Assembly (NCBI GenBank): GCA_032119795.1
Contig: JAUMFO010000019.1
Span: 107,669 to 171,668, forward strand
Length of the DNA stretch: 64,000 bases
From: JAGIBJ01 sp032119795
GTDB taxonomy: Bacteria; Actinomycetota; Thermoleophilia; Solirubrobacterales; Solirubrobacteraceae
Direction: 5' to 3'
The translations under genes and the position numbers were made by a program. Under the pieces are notes generated by a model. The model did no database searches. It was not told where the DNA came from and was given only the letters and a program-made list of their open reading frames with translations. Shown piece after piece: positions 8,907 to 17,028 of this stretch (within the stretch, counting starts at the first letter, position 1; each line of letters begins with the position of its first letter).

Positions 8907-9701
8907 ATGAAAGGCGGCGTTCGCATCCGGACGGAGCTTGGCCCAGACGGCCGAACGCGGATCACGGAGCTCTCGGCCACGGCGCCGTTCGCCGCGAAGA
9001 TCACCGGCGACGCCGTGCACCTGATCGGCGCCGCCGCAGCTCCCCTCGACGGTGACCACATCACCATCGACCTCGACGTCGGAGACGGCACGAGCCTGAC
9101 CGTGCGTACGGTCGCCGCGACGATGGCATTCCCGAGCCGCGGCGGTGGGTTGCCCTCGCTGATGGAGCTCCGCGCGCAGGTCGGCGAGGGCGCCCTGCTG
9201 CGCTGGCTCCCGGAGCCGCTGGTGCCGGTGCGCCGCTGCCGCCATGAGCTGCGCACCTGCGTCGAACTCGCGCGCACGGCGCGCCTGGTGTGGCGGGAGG
9301 AGATCATTCTCGGCCGCGCCCACGAGGGCCCAGGCACGCTGCGCGCCCACACGCGCATCGAGCGCGGCGGCGAGCCACTCCTGCACCAAGAGCTCTTCAT
9401 CGACGGCACCCGAGAGCAGCTCCACGACTCCCCCTCGGTCCTGGGGAACTCCCGCGCGACCGGCAGCGTGCTCGTCGTCGGGCCAGGCACGCCAGACCAC
9501 CATGCGACGGTCGCCGAGGCCGACCTGCGTGGCGCCGTCCTCGAGCTGGAAGGCGGCGGTCGCCTCGCGTCGGCGAGCGGCTCGTCGGTTGCCAAGCTGC
9601 GCCGGTGGCTCGACGCACGCGAGGCGGGGCTCACCGCTGGGGCAGACTGGAACGAGACGCCGTCCTTCCCAGCTCCGACGCAAGAGGTGATCGTCCCGTG
9701 A
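8907..9701 (+). CDS. ureD: urease accessory protein UreD (UreH)
   Basis: A 264-residue UreD/UreH-family scaffold that binds urease and carries nickel from UreG/UreF. The family core is visible: a Thr/Ala-rich N-terminal beta region, the LPEPLVPVRRCRHELRT segment and the WREEIILGR motif. A 111-bp non-coding gap separates it from ureF, exactly where ureG is often found; the gap holds nothing recognisable. Its stop overlaps the GTG start of the nickel permease by 4 bp. Confidence 0.88.
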   Translation: MKGGVRIRTELGPDGRTRITELSATAPFAAKITGDAVHLIGAAAAPLDGDHITIDLDVGDGTSLTVRTVAATMAFPSRGGGLPSLMELRAQVGEGALLRWLPEPLVPVRRCRHELRTCVELARTARLVWREEIILGRAHEGPGTLRAHTRIERGGEPLLHQELFIDGTREQLHDSPSVLGNSRATGSVLVVGPGTPDHHATVAEADLRGAVLELEGGGRLASASGSSVAKLRRWLDAREAGLTAGADWNETPSFPAPTQEVIVP

Positions 9702-10750
9702 CCAAGCACCGCCCTCGCGCGCGGCACCCACTCGCCCTCGCGCTCGCCGGTGTCGCGCTGCTGCACGTGATCGGCTTCGGCCTGCTGCTGCTCGTCATCG
9801 CGCCGGGCGACCTGCGGCTCAGCTCAGGCGAGGCGTTCGGAGTCGGCGTCGGCCTGACGGCCTACACGCTGGGCATGCGCCACGCCTTCGACGCCGACCA
9901 CATCGCCGCGATCGACAACTCGACCCGCAAGTTCCTGCAGGAGGGTCAGCGGCCACACGCCACCGGGTTCTTCTTCTCCGCCGGCCACTCGACCGTGGTG
10001 TTCGTGCTGGCACTGCTCGTCGCGTTTGGCTTCCGTGGGCTCGGCGACGAGGTGGGCGACGAGCATTCGACGCTCCACCAAGTCGCAAGCGTCTGGGGGC
10101 CGACCGTGGCGGGAACCTTCCTGCTCGTCGTCGGACTCGTGAATCTCGCCGTGCTGCGCTCCTCCTGGCGCCTGGCTCGGACGGCGCGGCGCGACGGCCT
10201 GGACCCCCAGCAGCTCGACCAGCAACTCATGGGGAGCGGCCTCCTGAGCCGCACCACGCAGCGGCTCAGCAAGCGCGTCAACCGCCCGTGGCAGCTCTAC
10301 CCGCTCGGGATCCTCTTCGGCCTGGGCTTCGACACCGCGACGGAGATCGCGCTGCTCGTGCTCGCCGGCGGTGGCGCCGCCAGCGGCCTGCCCGTGCTCG
10401 CGATCCTCTGCCTGCCGATTCTCTTTGCCGCGGGCATGACGCTGCTCGACACACTCAACGGCGCCGCCACCACCCGGGCCTACGACTGGGCGCTCCACGA
10501 ACCCGCCAAGCGCCTGGCCTACAACACGGGTGTCACGGGCGTGTCGGTGCTCTTTGCACTCGTGATCGGCTCGCTGAGCCTGCTCGGCGTGATCGTGCAG
10601 GAGTTCGACATCACCAGCGGCCCGTTGGCCGACCTCGCCAGCGTCGACCTCGCCCAGCTCGGCTACGCCCTGCTTGCCATCATCCTGGTGAGCTGGGCGG
10701 CCGCCGTGATCTGGTGGCGCACCGGCGCCGCCGCGCGACCCACGCCGTAG
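9698..10750 (+). CDS. NiCoT-family nickel/cobalt transporter
   Basis: A 350-residue inner-membrane permease of the HoxN/NixA/NicT family, with about eight hydrophobic segments. It carries the family signature HAFDADHIAAIDNSTR in an early helix and the second signature LFGLGFDTATEIALL. It imports Ni2+ (or Co2+) at low concentration. The GTG start at 9698 overlaps the ureD stop (GTGA), so it is translationally coupled and almost certainly supplies nickel to the urease. It ends 14 bp before the convergent TetR gene. Confidence 0.93.
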   Translation: MTKHRPRARHPLALALAGVALLHVIGFGLLLLVIAPGDLRLSSGEAFGVGVGLTAYTLGMRHAFDADHIAAIDNSTRKFLQEGQRPHATGFFFSAGHSTVVFVLALLVAFGFRGLGDEVGDEHSTLHQVASVWGPTVAGTFLLVVGLVNLAVLRSSWRLARTARRDGLDPQQLDQQLMGSGLLSRTTQRLSKRVNRPWQLYPLGILFGLGFDTATEIALLVLAGGGAASGLPVLAILCLPILFAAGMTLLDTLNGAATTRAYDWALHEPAKRLAYNTGVTGVSVLFALVIGSLSLLGVIVQEFDITSGPLADLASVDLAQLGYALLAIILVSWAAAVIWWRTGAAARPTP

Positions 10751-10764
10751 AGCACCGGTACGCC

Positions 10765-11457
10765 CTACTCGACGACGGTCCCGTCCGGGAACTGCCCGGT
10801 AATCATCGTGCCGATGAGGTCGTTGGACACCTCGACGAGGCCGTCGATGCTCGCCGCAAGGTCGTCGCGCTCGATCGCGCCGATCAGCAGCTCCGTCATG
10901 CCGCCGAGCATGGCAACGGCCATCGTGTGGCTGAGCGGGCGCGACGGCACCTCGGGATGCTCCCCTCGGACGCGTTCGACGAGATCGACGAGGACCTGCG
11001 CGAAGTGATCAAACGCCTCGCGGCGCATCTTCGTCGCGCGCTCACTGAGGGTGGCGATCTCAATGAAGTAGGCGTGGGTCAGGCGGGGTGCCGCAGCAAG
11101 CGCCTCGTAGTAGGCTCGCGCGCCCGCACGGATCTGCTCACGCCAGTCGGTCGAGAGCAGCGATTGATCGATGATGAGCTGCTCGAGGACGGCGCGCGTC
11201 TGCTCGTAGAGCTCCAGGAAGCAAGACTCCTTGTCTCCAAACTCCTCGTAGAACGTGCGCTTGGAGACCTTGGCGTGGCGCACGACCTCCGTGATCGTGG
11301 CACCCCTGTAGCCATGCTGGGAGATCGTCAGCGCCATGCCCTCGAGCATCCGCGCCCGCTGAGGCGCAATCGCCGGAGAAGCCACCGCTTCGACGTGATC
11401 CTCAGGCGCCCGAACCACTGCAGCCCGCGAGCCGGAGACAGACGAATCAGGGGACAT
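10765..11457 (-). CDS. TetR-family transcriptional regulator
   Basis: A 230-residue TetR/AcrR repressor. The helix-turn-helix lies near residues 55-80, with the typical segment ATITEVVRHAKVSKRTFYEEFGDKE. The rest is the helical ligand-binding domain. ATG 11457 is preferred over a TTG 9 bp upstream. The N-terminal 30 residues before the DNA-binding domain are longer than usual. The gene converges on the nickel permease, so control of urease is not implied. An 11-bp-arm palindrome at 11478-11505, just upstream, could be its own operator. Confidence 0.88.
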   Translation of the reverse strand: MSPDSSVSGSRAAVVRAPEDHVEAVASPAIAPQRARMLEGMALTISQHGYRGATITEVVRHAKVSKRTFYEEFGDKESCFLELYEQTRAVLEQLIIDQSLLSTDWREQIRAGARAYYEALAAAPRLTHAYFIEIATLSERATKMRREAFDHFAQVLVDLVERVRGEHPEVPSRPLSHTMAVAMLGGMTELLIGAIERDDLAASIDGLVEVSNDLIGTMITGQFPDGTVVE

Positions 11458-11477
11458 AACCCGCAAGAGTAGACCGT

Positions 11478-11505
11478 CGCGCAGGTACCTGTGAGTACCT
11501 GCGCG
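11478..11505. promoter_or_regulatory. inverted repeat between dsbA-like gene and tetR
   Basis: Arms of 11 bp (11478-11488 and 11495-11505, CGCGCAGGTAC and its complement) flank the loop CTGTGA. It lies 5 bp after the stop of the FrnE-like gene and 20 bp before the tetR start. It could be a TetR operator or a hairpin ending the upstream transcript. No T-run follows. Confidence 0.5.
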
Positions 11506-11509
11506 CGCG

Positions 11510-12181
11510 TTAGACGACCGGCTGCGTAGCCTTCTCGATGGCCATCACCATCGCCTCAACCGGCTGCGCTCCGCTGATCGCAAACCGGCGCCCGAGCACG
11601 AAGAACGGGACGCCGCGAACACCCAGCCGCATCGCCTCTTCGCGGTCAGCCACCACGTCCTGCGCGAAGGCGCCCGTCTTGAGCACCATCTCGGCCTCGT
11701 GCTCGTCGAGGCCAACATCTCCGGCGGCGTGCATCAGCACGGTGTGATCGGAGATGTCGGCGCCCTCGGTGAAGTGCGCGCGGTGTAGTCGCTGCGTGAG
11801 TTCAAGGTCGTGCCCGGTGCGCCGCGCCAGGTGGATCACCTGGTGGGCGTCCGCCGAGTTGGCGCTGATCGCGATGTCGAAGTCCATCGGGAGATCGAGC
11901 TCGGCACCCAGCTCGGCGACCTGCTCCGTCATCTCGCGCGCCTGCGCGAGCGTCTTGCCGTACTTCTCGGCGAGCATTGGGATCGTCGGCCCGCGCTTGG
12001 CCGACGGGTCAAGCTGGTAGGAGCGCACCGTCACCCGGGTCACCTCTGCCAGACCGGTCTCCCGCAGCGCCAGGCGCAAGCGCGCCTCGCCGATCCAGCA
12101 CCACGGACACACCACATCCGACCAGAGCTGAACGTCGAGTAGGGGCTCAACGCCTTTGTCATGCTGCGCGCCCAGGCTCAT
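11510..12181 (-). CDS. DsbA-family (FrnE-like) thiol oxidoreductase
   Basis: A 223-residue protein of the DsbA/FrnE/2-hydroxychromene-2-carboxylate isomerase group, with a thioredoxin fold carrying an inserted helical domain. The CPWC active-site pair is at residues 25 and 28 (VVCPWCWIGE), and the cis-Pro loop is in GVRGVPFFVLG. There is no signal peptide, so it is cytoplasmic like FrnE, which protects against oxidative stress in Deinococcus. ATG 12181 places the CxxC at the usual position. TACGGT at 12191-12196 (minus) lies 9 nt upstream as a possible -10. The divergent potassium channel gene starts 78 bp away. Confidence 0.88.
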   Translation of the reverse strand: MSLGAQHDKGVEPLLDVQLWSDVVCPWCWIGEARLRLALRETGLAEVTRVTVRSYQLDPSAKRGPTIPMLAEKYGKTLAQAREMTEQVAELGAELDLPMDFDIAISANSADAHQVIHLARRTGHDLELTQRLHRAHFTEGADISDHTVLMHAAGDVGLDEHEAEMVLKTGAFAQDVVADREEAMRLGVRGVPFFVLGRRFAISGAQPVEAMVMAIEKATQPVV

Positions 12182-12259
12182 TGCACCACCACCGTAGCGC
12201 CGAAAGCCGCGCCAAGTCTCGGTGCGTTGGAGACCGGTCGGACGGGTACGGTGCACGAA

Positions 12260-13630
12260 ATGCCCGCCGACCCACGACCACGCCTGTCGGCACGCCTGCG
12301 CGCTCCGCTGCAGCTGCACCCGGCGCAGGTGATCGTCCTGGCCTTCGGCGCCGCGGTGACGATCGGGACGTTCCTCCTGATGCTGCCGGCCTCAACCCGC
12401 GGCCCGGGCGGCTCGACCTTCGTCGACGCACTCTTCCACGCCACCTCGGCGGTCTGCGTGACCGGCCTCTCGTCGGTCGACACGGCGAACCACTGGACGG
12501 TGTTCGGCCAAGTCGTGCTGCTCGTACTCATCCAGATCGGCGGCCTCGGGATCATGACGTTCGCCTCGATCCTTGGACTCGTCGTCGCGCGCCGCCTGGG
12601 CCTGCGGACGCGTCTGCAGACGGCGCGCGAGAGTTCCGTCGTCGACCAGGGTGATCTGCGCCGGCTGCTCTTTGGCGTCGCCAAGATCTCCATCAGCGTG
12701 GAGCTGGTGGTCGCGCTCGCGCTGACGCTGCGCTGGTGGCTGGGCTACGACTATGAGTTCGCTCGAGCGCTCTGGCTCGGCGTCTTCCACTCGATCACCG
12801 CGTTCAACAACGCCGGGTTTGCCCTCTGGACCGACAACCTCATGGGCTTTGCCAGCGACGCCTGGATCTGCATCCCGATCTGCGTCGGCGTGATCCTCGG
12901 TGGACTCGGATTCCCGGTCATGCTGGAACTCCGGCGCGAGCTGCGCTGGACGCTGCACTGGACGCTGAACACCAAGATCGTGGTCTCGATGACGGCGGCG
13001 CTCCTGCTCGGCGGCACCGTGGTCATCACCGCGCTGGAGTGGTCGAACCCGGGGACCCTCGGCGCCCTCGCCCCCCCGGCGCGCATCCTCGCCGGATTCA
13101 CCCAGGCGGTGATGCCCCGCACCGCCGGCTTCAACACCGTCGACATCGCCGAGCTCAACCCCGCCACCTGGTTCGCCATGGATGCCCTGATGTTCATCGG
13201 CACGGGCCCGGCGGGGACCGGAGGCGGGATCAAGGTCACGACGTTTGCCGTGATCCTCTTCATCGTCTACGCCGAGATTCGCGGAGAGGGCGCCGTCAAC
13301 CTCTTCGGCAAGCGCCTGCCGCGATCCGCCCAGCGCGAGGCGATCACGGTCGCCGCCCTCTCGTTCACCGTCATTACCTTCGGCACGATGCTGCTGATGC
13401 TGCTCGACGGACTCGACCTGGATCGCAGCCTCTTTGAGGTGACCTCTGCGTTCACCACGACGGGCCTGACTGCCGGCGTGACGGGTGATCTCTCGCCCGC
13501 CGCCAAAGTCGTCTTGGTGTTCTTGATGTTCGCCGGGCGCCTGGGGCCGATCACGCTCGCCTCGGCGATTGCGCTGCGGCGCAGCAGCCGCCTCTACGAG
13601 TACCCGAAGGAGCGGCCGATCATCGGCTGA
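12260..13630 (+). CDS. TrkH/KtrB-family potassium channel subunit
   Basis: A 456-residue integral membrane K+ transporter. Four pore loops with the conserved selectivity-filter glycines are visible in order: SAVCVTGLSS, ITAFNNAGFA, MPRTAGFNTVD and TSAFTTTGLTAG, each between transmembrane pairs. Length fits KtrB better than the longer TrkH. It pairs with the RCK-type subunit encoded 44 bp downstream. ATG 12260 is chosen because TACGGT (12247-12252) lies 7 nt before it, suggesting a leaderless transcript. The role is K+ (possibly Na+-coupled) uptake for turgor and pH. Confidence 0.93.
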   Translation: MPADPRPRLSARLRAPLQLHPAQVIVLAFGAAVTIGTFLLMLPASTRGPGGSTFVDALFHATSAVCVTGLSSVDTANHWTVFGQVVLLVLIQIGGLGIMTFASILGLVVARRLGLRTRLQTARESSVVDQGDLRRLLFGVAKISISVELVVALALTLRWWLGYDYEFARALWLGVFHSITAFNNAGFALWTDNLMGFASDAWICIPICVGVILGGLGFPVMLELRRELRWTLHWTLNTKIVVSMTAALLLGGTVVITALEWSNPGTLGALAPPARILAGFTQAVMPRTAGFNTVDIAELNPATWFAMDALMFIGTGPAGTGGGIKVTTFAVILFIVYAEIRGEGAVNLFGKRLPRSAQREAITVAALSFTVITFGTMLLMLLDGLDLDRSLFEVTSAFTTTGLTAGVTGDLSPAAKVVLVFLMFAGRLGPITLASAIALRRSSRLYEYPKERPIIG

Positions 13631-13674
13631 CCGACCATGACGCACCGAACGACCCCCGCCACGACGAGGACCGC

Positions 13675-14367
13675 ATGATTCCGAGCACGAATGCCCGCAC
13701 GGCCCGCCGGCTCGCCGAAGCCGACTCCGTGGTCGTGCTCGGCCTCGGGCGCTTCGGGAGCGCGATCGCCACCGAGCTCGTGAAGACCGGGACCGAGGTG
13801 CTCGGCGTGGACTGCGACGAGGAACTCGTTCAGGCCCACAATGGGATCCTCACCCACGTCCTGCAGGCCGACTCCACGAACGTCGCCGCGCTGCGCCAGA
13901 TCGCTGTCCCGGAGTTCGACCGGGCCGTCGTCGGCATCGGGACGAACATCGAGGCCAGCCTGCTGACGGCCTCGCTGCTGGTCGAGTTCGGCGTGCCGTC
14001 GATCTGGGCCAAGGCGATCAGCGAGCCGCACGCAAAGATCCTCACCCAACTCGGCGTGCACCACGTGGTCGCGCCGGAGAAGGACATGGGCACCCGGGTA
14101 GCGCACCTGGTGCGCGGCACGATGCTCGACTACGTGGAGTTCGAAGACAACTTCGCGATGGTGAAGATGCGCACGCCGACCTTTGCCTACGGCAAGCTCC
14201 TCGGCGAGTGCGGAATCCGCGCAACGTATGGCGTGACCGTGATTGCGATCCGCAAGGACACCGGCGACTGGACCTACACCACCGCCGACACCCTCCTGGA
14301 AAAGGACGACCGCATCATCGTCGCCGGACCAACCCGCAAGACCGAAAAGTTCGCCCTGGTCGACTAA
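13675..14367 (+). CDS. TrkA/KtrA-family K+ channel gating protein
   Basis: A 230-residue cytosolic regulator with an N-terminal RCK/TrkA-N Rossmann domain, nucleotide loop VLGLGRFGSAIA, an acidic residue ending strand 2 (VDCDEE), and a C-terminal TrkA-C domain from about residue 145. It forms the ring that opens the membrane subunit in response to ATP/ADP or c-di-AMP in known systems. It follows the channel gene and is probably co-transcribed. A hairpin follows the stop. Confidence 0.92.
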   Translation: MIPSTNARTARRLAEADSVVVLGLGRFGSAIATELVKTGTEVLGVDCDEELVQAHNGILTHVLQADSTNVAALRQIAVPEFDRAVVGIGTNIEASLLTASLLVEFGVPSIWAKAISEPHAKILTQLGVHHVVAPEKDMGTRVAHLVRGTMLDYVEFEDNFAMVKMRTPTFAYGKLLGECGIRATYGVTVIAIRKDTGDWTYTTADTLLEKDDRIIVAGPTRKTEKFALVD

Positions 14368-14372
14368 CGACG

Positions 14373-14404
14373 AAGGGCGCCGACCCAACGGATCGACGCC
14401 CTCC
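14373..14404. terminator. probable bidirectional terminator hairpin
   Basis: An AGGGCG...CGCCCT stem, extended with two mismatches to 13 pairs, lies between the convergent ktrA-like gene and the lipoprotein gene. It lacks a good T-run on either strand. Confidence 0.5.
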
Positions 14405-14430
14405 GGATGAGACCTCTCGGCCTCGGAGCA

Positions 14431-14808
14431 TTACGGGGTGGTCTTGAGCTGCGCCTTCGCGTCTTCGAGCGCCTTCTTGTCGGCGTCGGAGAGGTACTTG
14501 TTGTCCTTAACGGCGTCGATCGCGTCGGAGCTGGCGGCCTTGGCCTTGTCGGTGACGGCGTCGGCCTTCTCCTGCAGCTCGGCCGAGGCCTCCTCGGCGG
14601 TCTTCTTGCCCGACTTCACGTCTTCGGCGGTCTGCTGCGCTTCGGCCTGCAGGTCCTTGGCGTCCTGCTGGATCTGCTCGCCCTGCTTTTGCACGTCGTC
14701 GAGCTTGCTCTGGTCGACGCCGCCGTCGCCGCAGCCGGCAAAGGAGAGCGTGGCAGCGATCGCGAGCGGAGCGACGAGAAGGCGGAGGGTGCTGGTGGTG
14801 GAGCGCAT
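14431..14808 (-). CDS. small helical lipoprotein
   Basis: A 125-residue protein with a lipoprotein signal peptide; the lipobox is LSFAGC with Cys26. The mature part is a highly charged Lys/Glu/Asp/Ala helix without aromatic residues, probably a coiled coil. It resembles small cell-envelope lipoproteins of unknown function. It lies 219 bp downstream of the Imm53-like gene on the same strand. The gap between holds a GGCAGC...GCTGCC hairpin at 14999-15016 that may end the upstream transcript. Confidence 0.75.
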   Translation of the reverse strand: MRSTTSTLRLLVAPLAIAATLSFAGCGDGGVDQSKLDDVQKQGEQIQQDAKDLQAEAQQTAEDVKSGKKTAEEASAELQEKADAVTDKAKAASSDAIDAVKDNKYLSDADKKALEDAKAQLKTTP

Positions 14809-15027
14809 GATGTGAGAGTTGGTCCGTGGGTGTGGGTCGGCGGCTTGCCGGCAAAGTGCAGCGGCGTGTGCGCCGTCTGCCCAGCATTACGCCACACCGG
14901 TGGCGATACCCGTCGGAAGTCCGCCACATCTCAGAAACCGCAGGTATGCGAACGCGGGATGCCGCTCACACCACCGATCCGTGCAACGGCGGTCGGGCGG
15001 CAGCGAACCTGCTGCCCGCAGGGCGCC

Positions 15028-15339
15028 TCAGGCGTCAGCCCGAAGCGGCCGACCGGCCCACGCCAGGTAGGTCTTGATGGCCTCAGTCAACGTGAGCGGG
15101 CCGCAATCGGCGCGCCAGTCGGTCTCGTCGCGCCACACGTGAAGCCAGTCGTCGGTCGTGCGCTGGATCGTGATCTCAGGGCACGCGCGGCCGCAAAGCT
15201 CTTCGTCGCCGAGGTTCACGCGGACGGCCCATCCGGTATTCAGGGGATCGATCCGCACGCCGGGCGCGCCGGCCAGCTCACCGTCGCGGGCTTGCAGGTA
15301 CCAGTCTTGGAGGCCGAGGTGGGGGGCGGGGGAAGCCAT
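15028..15339 (-). CDS. Imm53-like immunity protein (orphan)
   Basis: A 103-residue cytoplasmic protein. The pattern LQDWYLQARDGE, GVRIDPLNTGWAVRVNL, the central TTDDWLHVW and the C-terminal helix with YLAW resemble the Immunity protein 53 family found in polymorphic toxin loci. Imm53 members neutralise toxins delivered by rival or sister cells. No toxin, Rhs or WXG gene lies nearby, so this would be an orphan or solitary immunity gene. Assignment rests on recalled family pattern only; the protein could belong to a broader related family. Confidence 0.6.
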   Translation of the reverse strand: MASPAPHLGLQDWYLQARDGELAGAPGVRIDPLNTGWAVRVNLGDEELCGRACPEITIQRTTDDWLHVWRDETDWRADCGPLTLTEAIKTYLAWAGRPLRADA

Positions 15340-15451
15340 GCGTCGTCCTTCTAGGTATCGGCTACTTGACCTTCACCGCTTGAACACATCTCAACGGTCG
15401 TAGTACCGGTCACCGGCTTCCGCTTACGCGAGCCGGGCGTAGGCTGAGGGT

Positions 15452-16906
15452 GTGCCCAGACCCTGGCCTTCGACCCCGCCCACGCCCCAGGAGCAGGCCG
15501 CCTACGCGGGGGCGAAGGTGGCGTCGTTCTGGGTCGACGACCTCCCGGCCCGCGAGCCCGCCAGCCCGATCGACGGCACGGTCGACGCCGCCCTGTGCGT
15601 GGTGGGTGGCGGGTTCACCGGACTGTGGGCCGCCCTGAAGGCCAAGACGGATGACCCGTCCCGCGACGTGATCCTGCTGGAGGCCGGGCGCATCGGCGAG
15701 GCCGCAACCGGCCGCAACGGCGGCTTCTGCGTCAGTTCGCTGACGCACGGCATCGGCAACGGCCACTCGCGATTCCCCGGCGAGCTCAAGGCGCTGGAGC
15801 GCTTGGCGCGCGAGAACTACGACGGCCTCGTCGCCGACGTGGCGCGACTCCAGATCGACTGCGACTTCGAGGCGACGGGCGAGCTGACGGTCGCCCTGGA
15901 GGCACACCAGGTGGCGTGGCTGGAGGAGGAGGCGTCGCTGCTGAGCGAGCACGGCCACGACGTGGAGCTGCTCGATCGAGCAGCGATGCAGACGTCGATC
16001 GCCTCACCGACCTACCTCGGCGGCCTATGGGACCGCAGTCGCGCGGCCGTGCTGCACCCGGGCAAGCTCGCCGAGGGGCTCCGCGCCGCCTGCGTGGAGG
16101 CTGGCGTCCGGATCGCCGAGCACTCGCCCGTCTCGGAACTCACGCAGGCCCCCTCCGGTCATCTCGAGCTGACGATCACTGCGGCTCACCTCGAGGGCAG
16201 CGCCGGCGGAATCGTTCGGGCGCAGCGGGTCGTCCTGGCCACCGGAGCGCACCCGTCGCTGATGGCGTCGGTCCGGCGCCGCATTGCGCCCGTCTACGAC
16301 TACGTCCTCGTGACCGAGCCGCTCTCGACCGAGCAGCTTGCCTCGATTGGCTGGTCTGATCGGCAGGGCGTCGGCGATGCCGCCAACCAGTTCCACTACT
16401 ACCGGCTCACCGCCGATCACCGGATCCTGTGGGGCGGCTACGACGCGATCTACCGCTACGGCGGCCCGGTCGACGCGCGCTACGACGCCCACGAGGCGTC
16501 GTTCGCGCGGCTCTCCCAGCACTTCTTCACCACGTTCCCGCAGCTGCGTGGCCTGCAGTTCACGCACCGCTGGGGCGGCGCGATCGACACCTGCAGCCGC
16601 TTCTCGGTGTTCTTTGCCACGAGCCACGGCGGGCGCGTCGCGGCGGCGGCGGGCTACACCGGGCTTGGCGTCTGCGCCTCGCGGTTCGGCGGACACGTCG
16701 CGCTGGACCTCGTCGACGGCGTGCAGACCGACGCCACCCGTTCGGCGTACGTCCGCGGGCGACCCCTCCCGTTCCCCCCTGAGCCGCTGCGCTCGGCGGC
16801 GATCGGGCTCACCCAACGCCGGCTGGAGCAGGCCGACGCGGCCAGCGGCGAGCGGGGCGCCTGGCTTCGTCTGCTGGATCGTCTCGGCCTCGGCTTCGAC
16901 TCCTAA
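15452..16906 (+). CDS. FAD-dependent amine/amino-acid oxidoreductase (DAO family)
   Basis: A 484-residue flavoprotein of the DAO/GlyOx group, close in layout to gamma-glutamylputrescine oxidase (PuuB) and similar enzymes. The dinucleotide loop is ALCVVGGGFTGLWAA near residue 50, the ATGRNGGFC motif near residue 88 contacts FAD, and VLATGAH near residue 268 is the second conserved strand. The C-terminal RWGGAIDTCSRF and GYTGLGVCASRFGG stretches match PuuB-type proteins. The probable reaction is oxidation of a secondary amine or amino-acid derivative with release of H2O2. GTG 15452 is 6 nt after a TAGGCT hexamer. It stands alone between divergent and convergent neighbours. Confidence 0.88.
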   Translation: MPRPWPSTPPTPQEQAAYAGAKVASFWVDDLPAREPASPIDGTVDAALCVVGGGFTGLWAALKAKTDDPSRDVILLEAGRIGEAATGRNGGFCVSSLTHGIGNGHSRFPGELKALERLARENYDGLVADVARLQIDCDFEATGELTVALEAHQVAWLEEEASLLSEHGHDVELLDRAAMQTSIASPTYLGGLWDRSRAAVLHPGKLAEGLRAACVEAGVRIAEHSPVSELTQAPSGHLELTITAAHLEGSAGGIVRAQRVVLATGAHPSLMASVRRRIAPVYDYVLVTEPLSTEQLASIGWSDRQGVGDAANQFHYYRLTADHRILWGGYDAIYRYGGPVDARYDAHEASFARLSQHFFTTFPQLRGLQFTHRWGGAIDTCSRFSVFFATSHGGRVAAAAGYTGLGVCASRFGGHVALDLVDGVQTDATRSAYVRGRPLPFPPEPLRSAAIGLTQRRLEQADAASGERGAWLRLLDRLGLGFDS

Positions 16907-16982
16907 GCCTGGATCCAGAACGGCAACGGCCGCCACCGCGGATGCGATGACGGCCGGCGCCGTACTGCTTGGAGGAGAGAAG

Positions 16983-17022
16983 GGTCTCCGCGACCCGGGC
17001 AAGGCGCCCGAGCCGCGAGACC
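16983..17022. terminator. probable terminator between convergent genes
   Basis: GGTCTC at 16983-16988 pairs with GAGACC at 17017-17022, and the interior continues pairing with a few mismatches through a CGGGC/GCCCG stem. It lies between the oxidoreductase stop and the DUF6801 gene stop. Confidence 0.5.
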
Positions 17023-17028
17023 AGTTGA

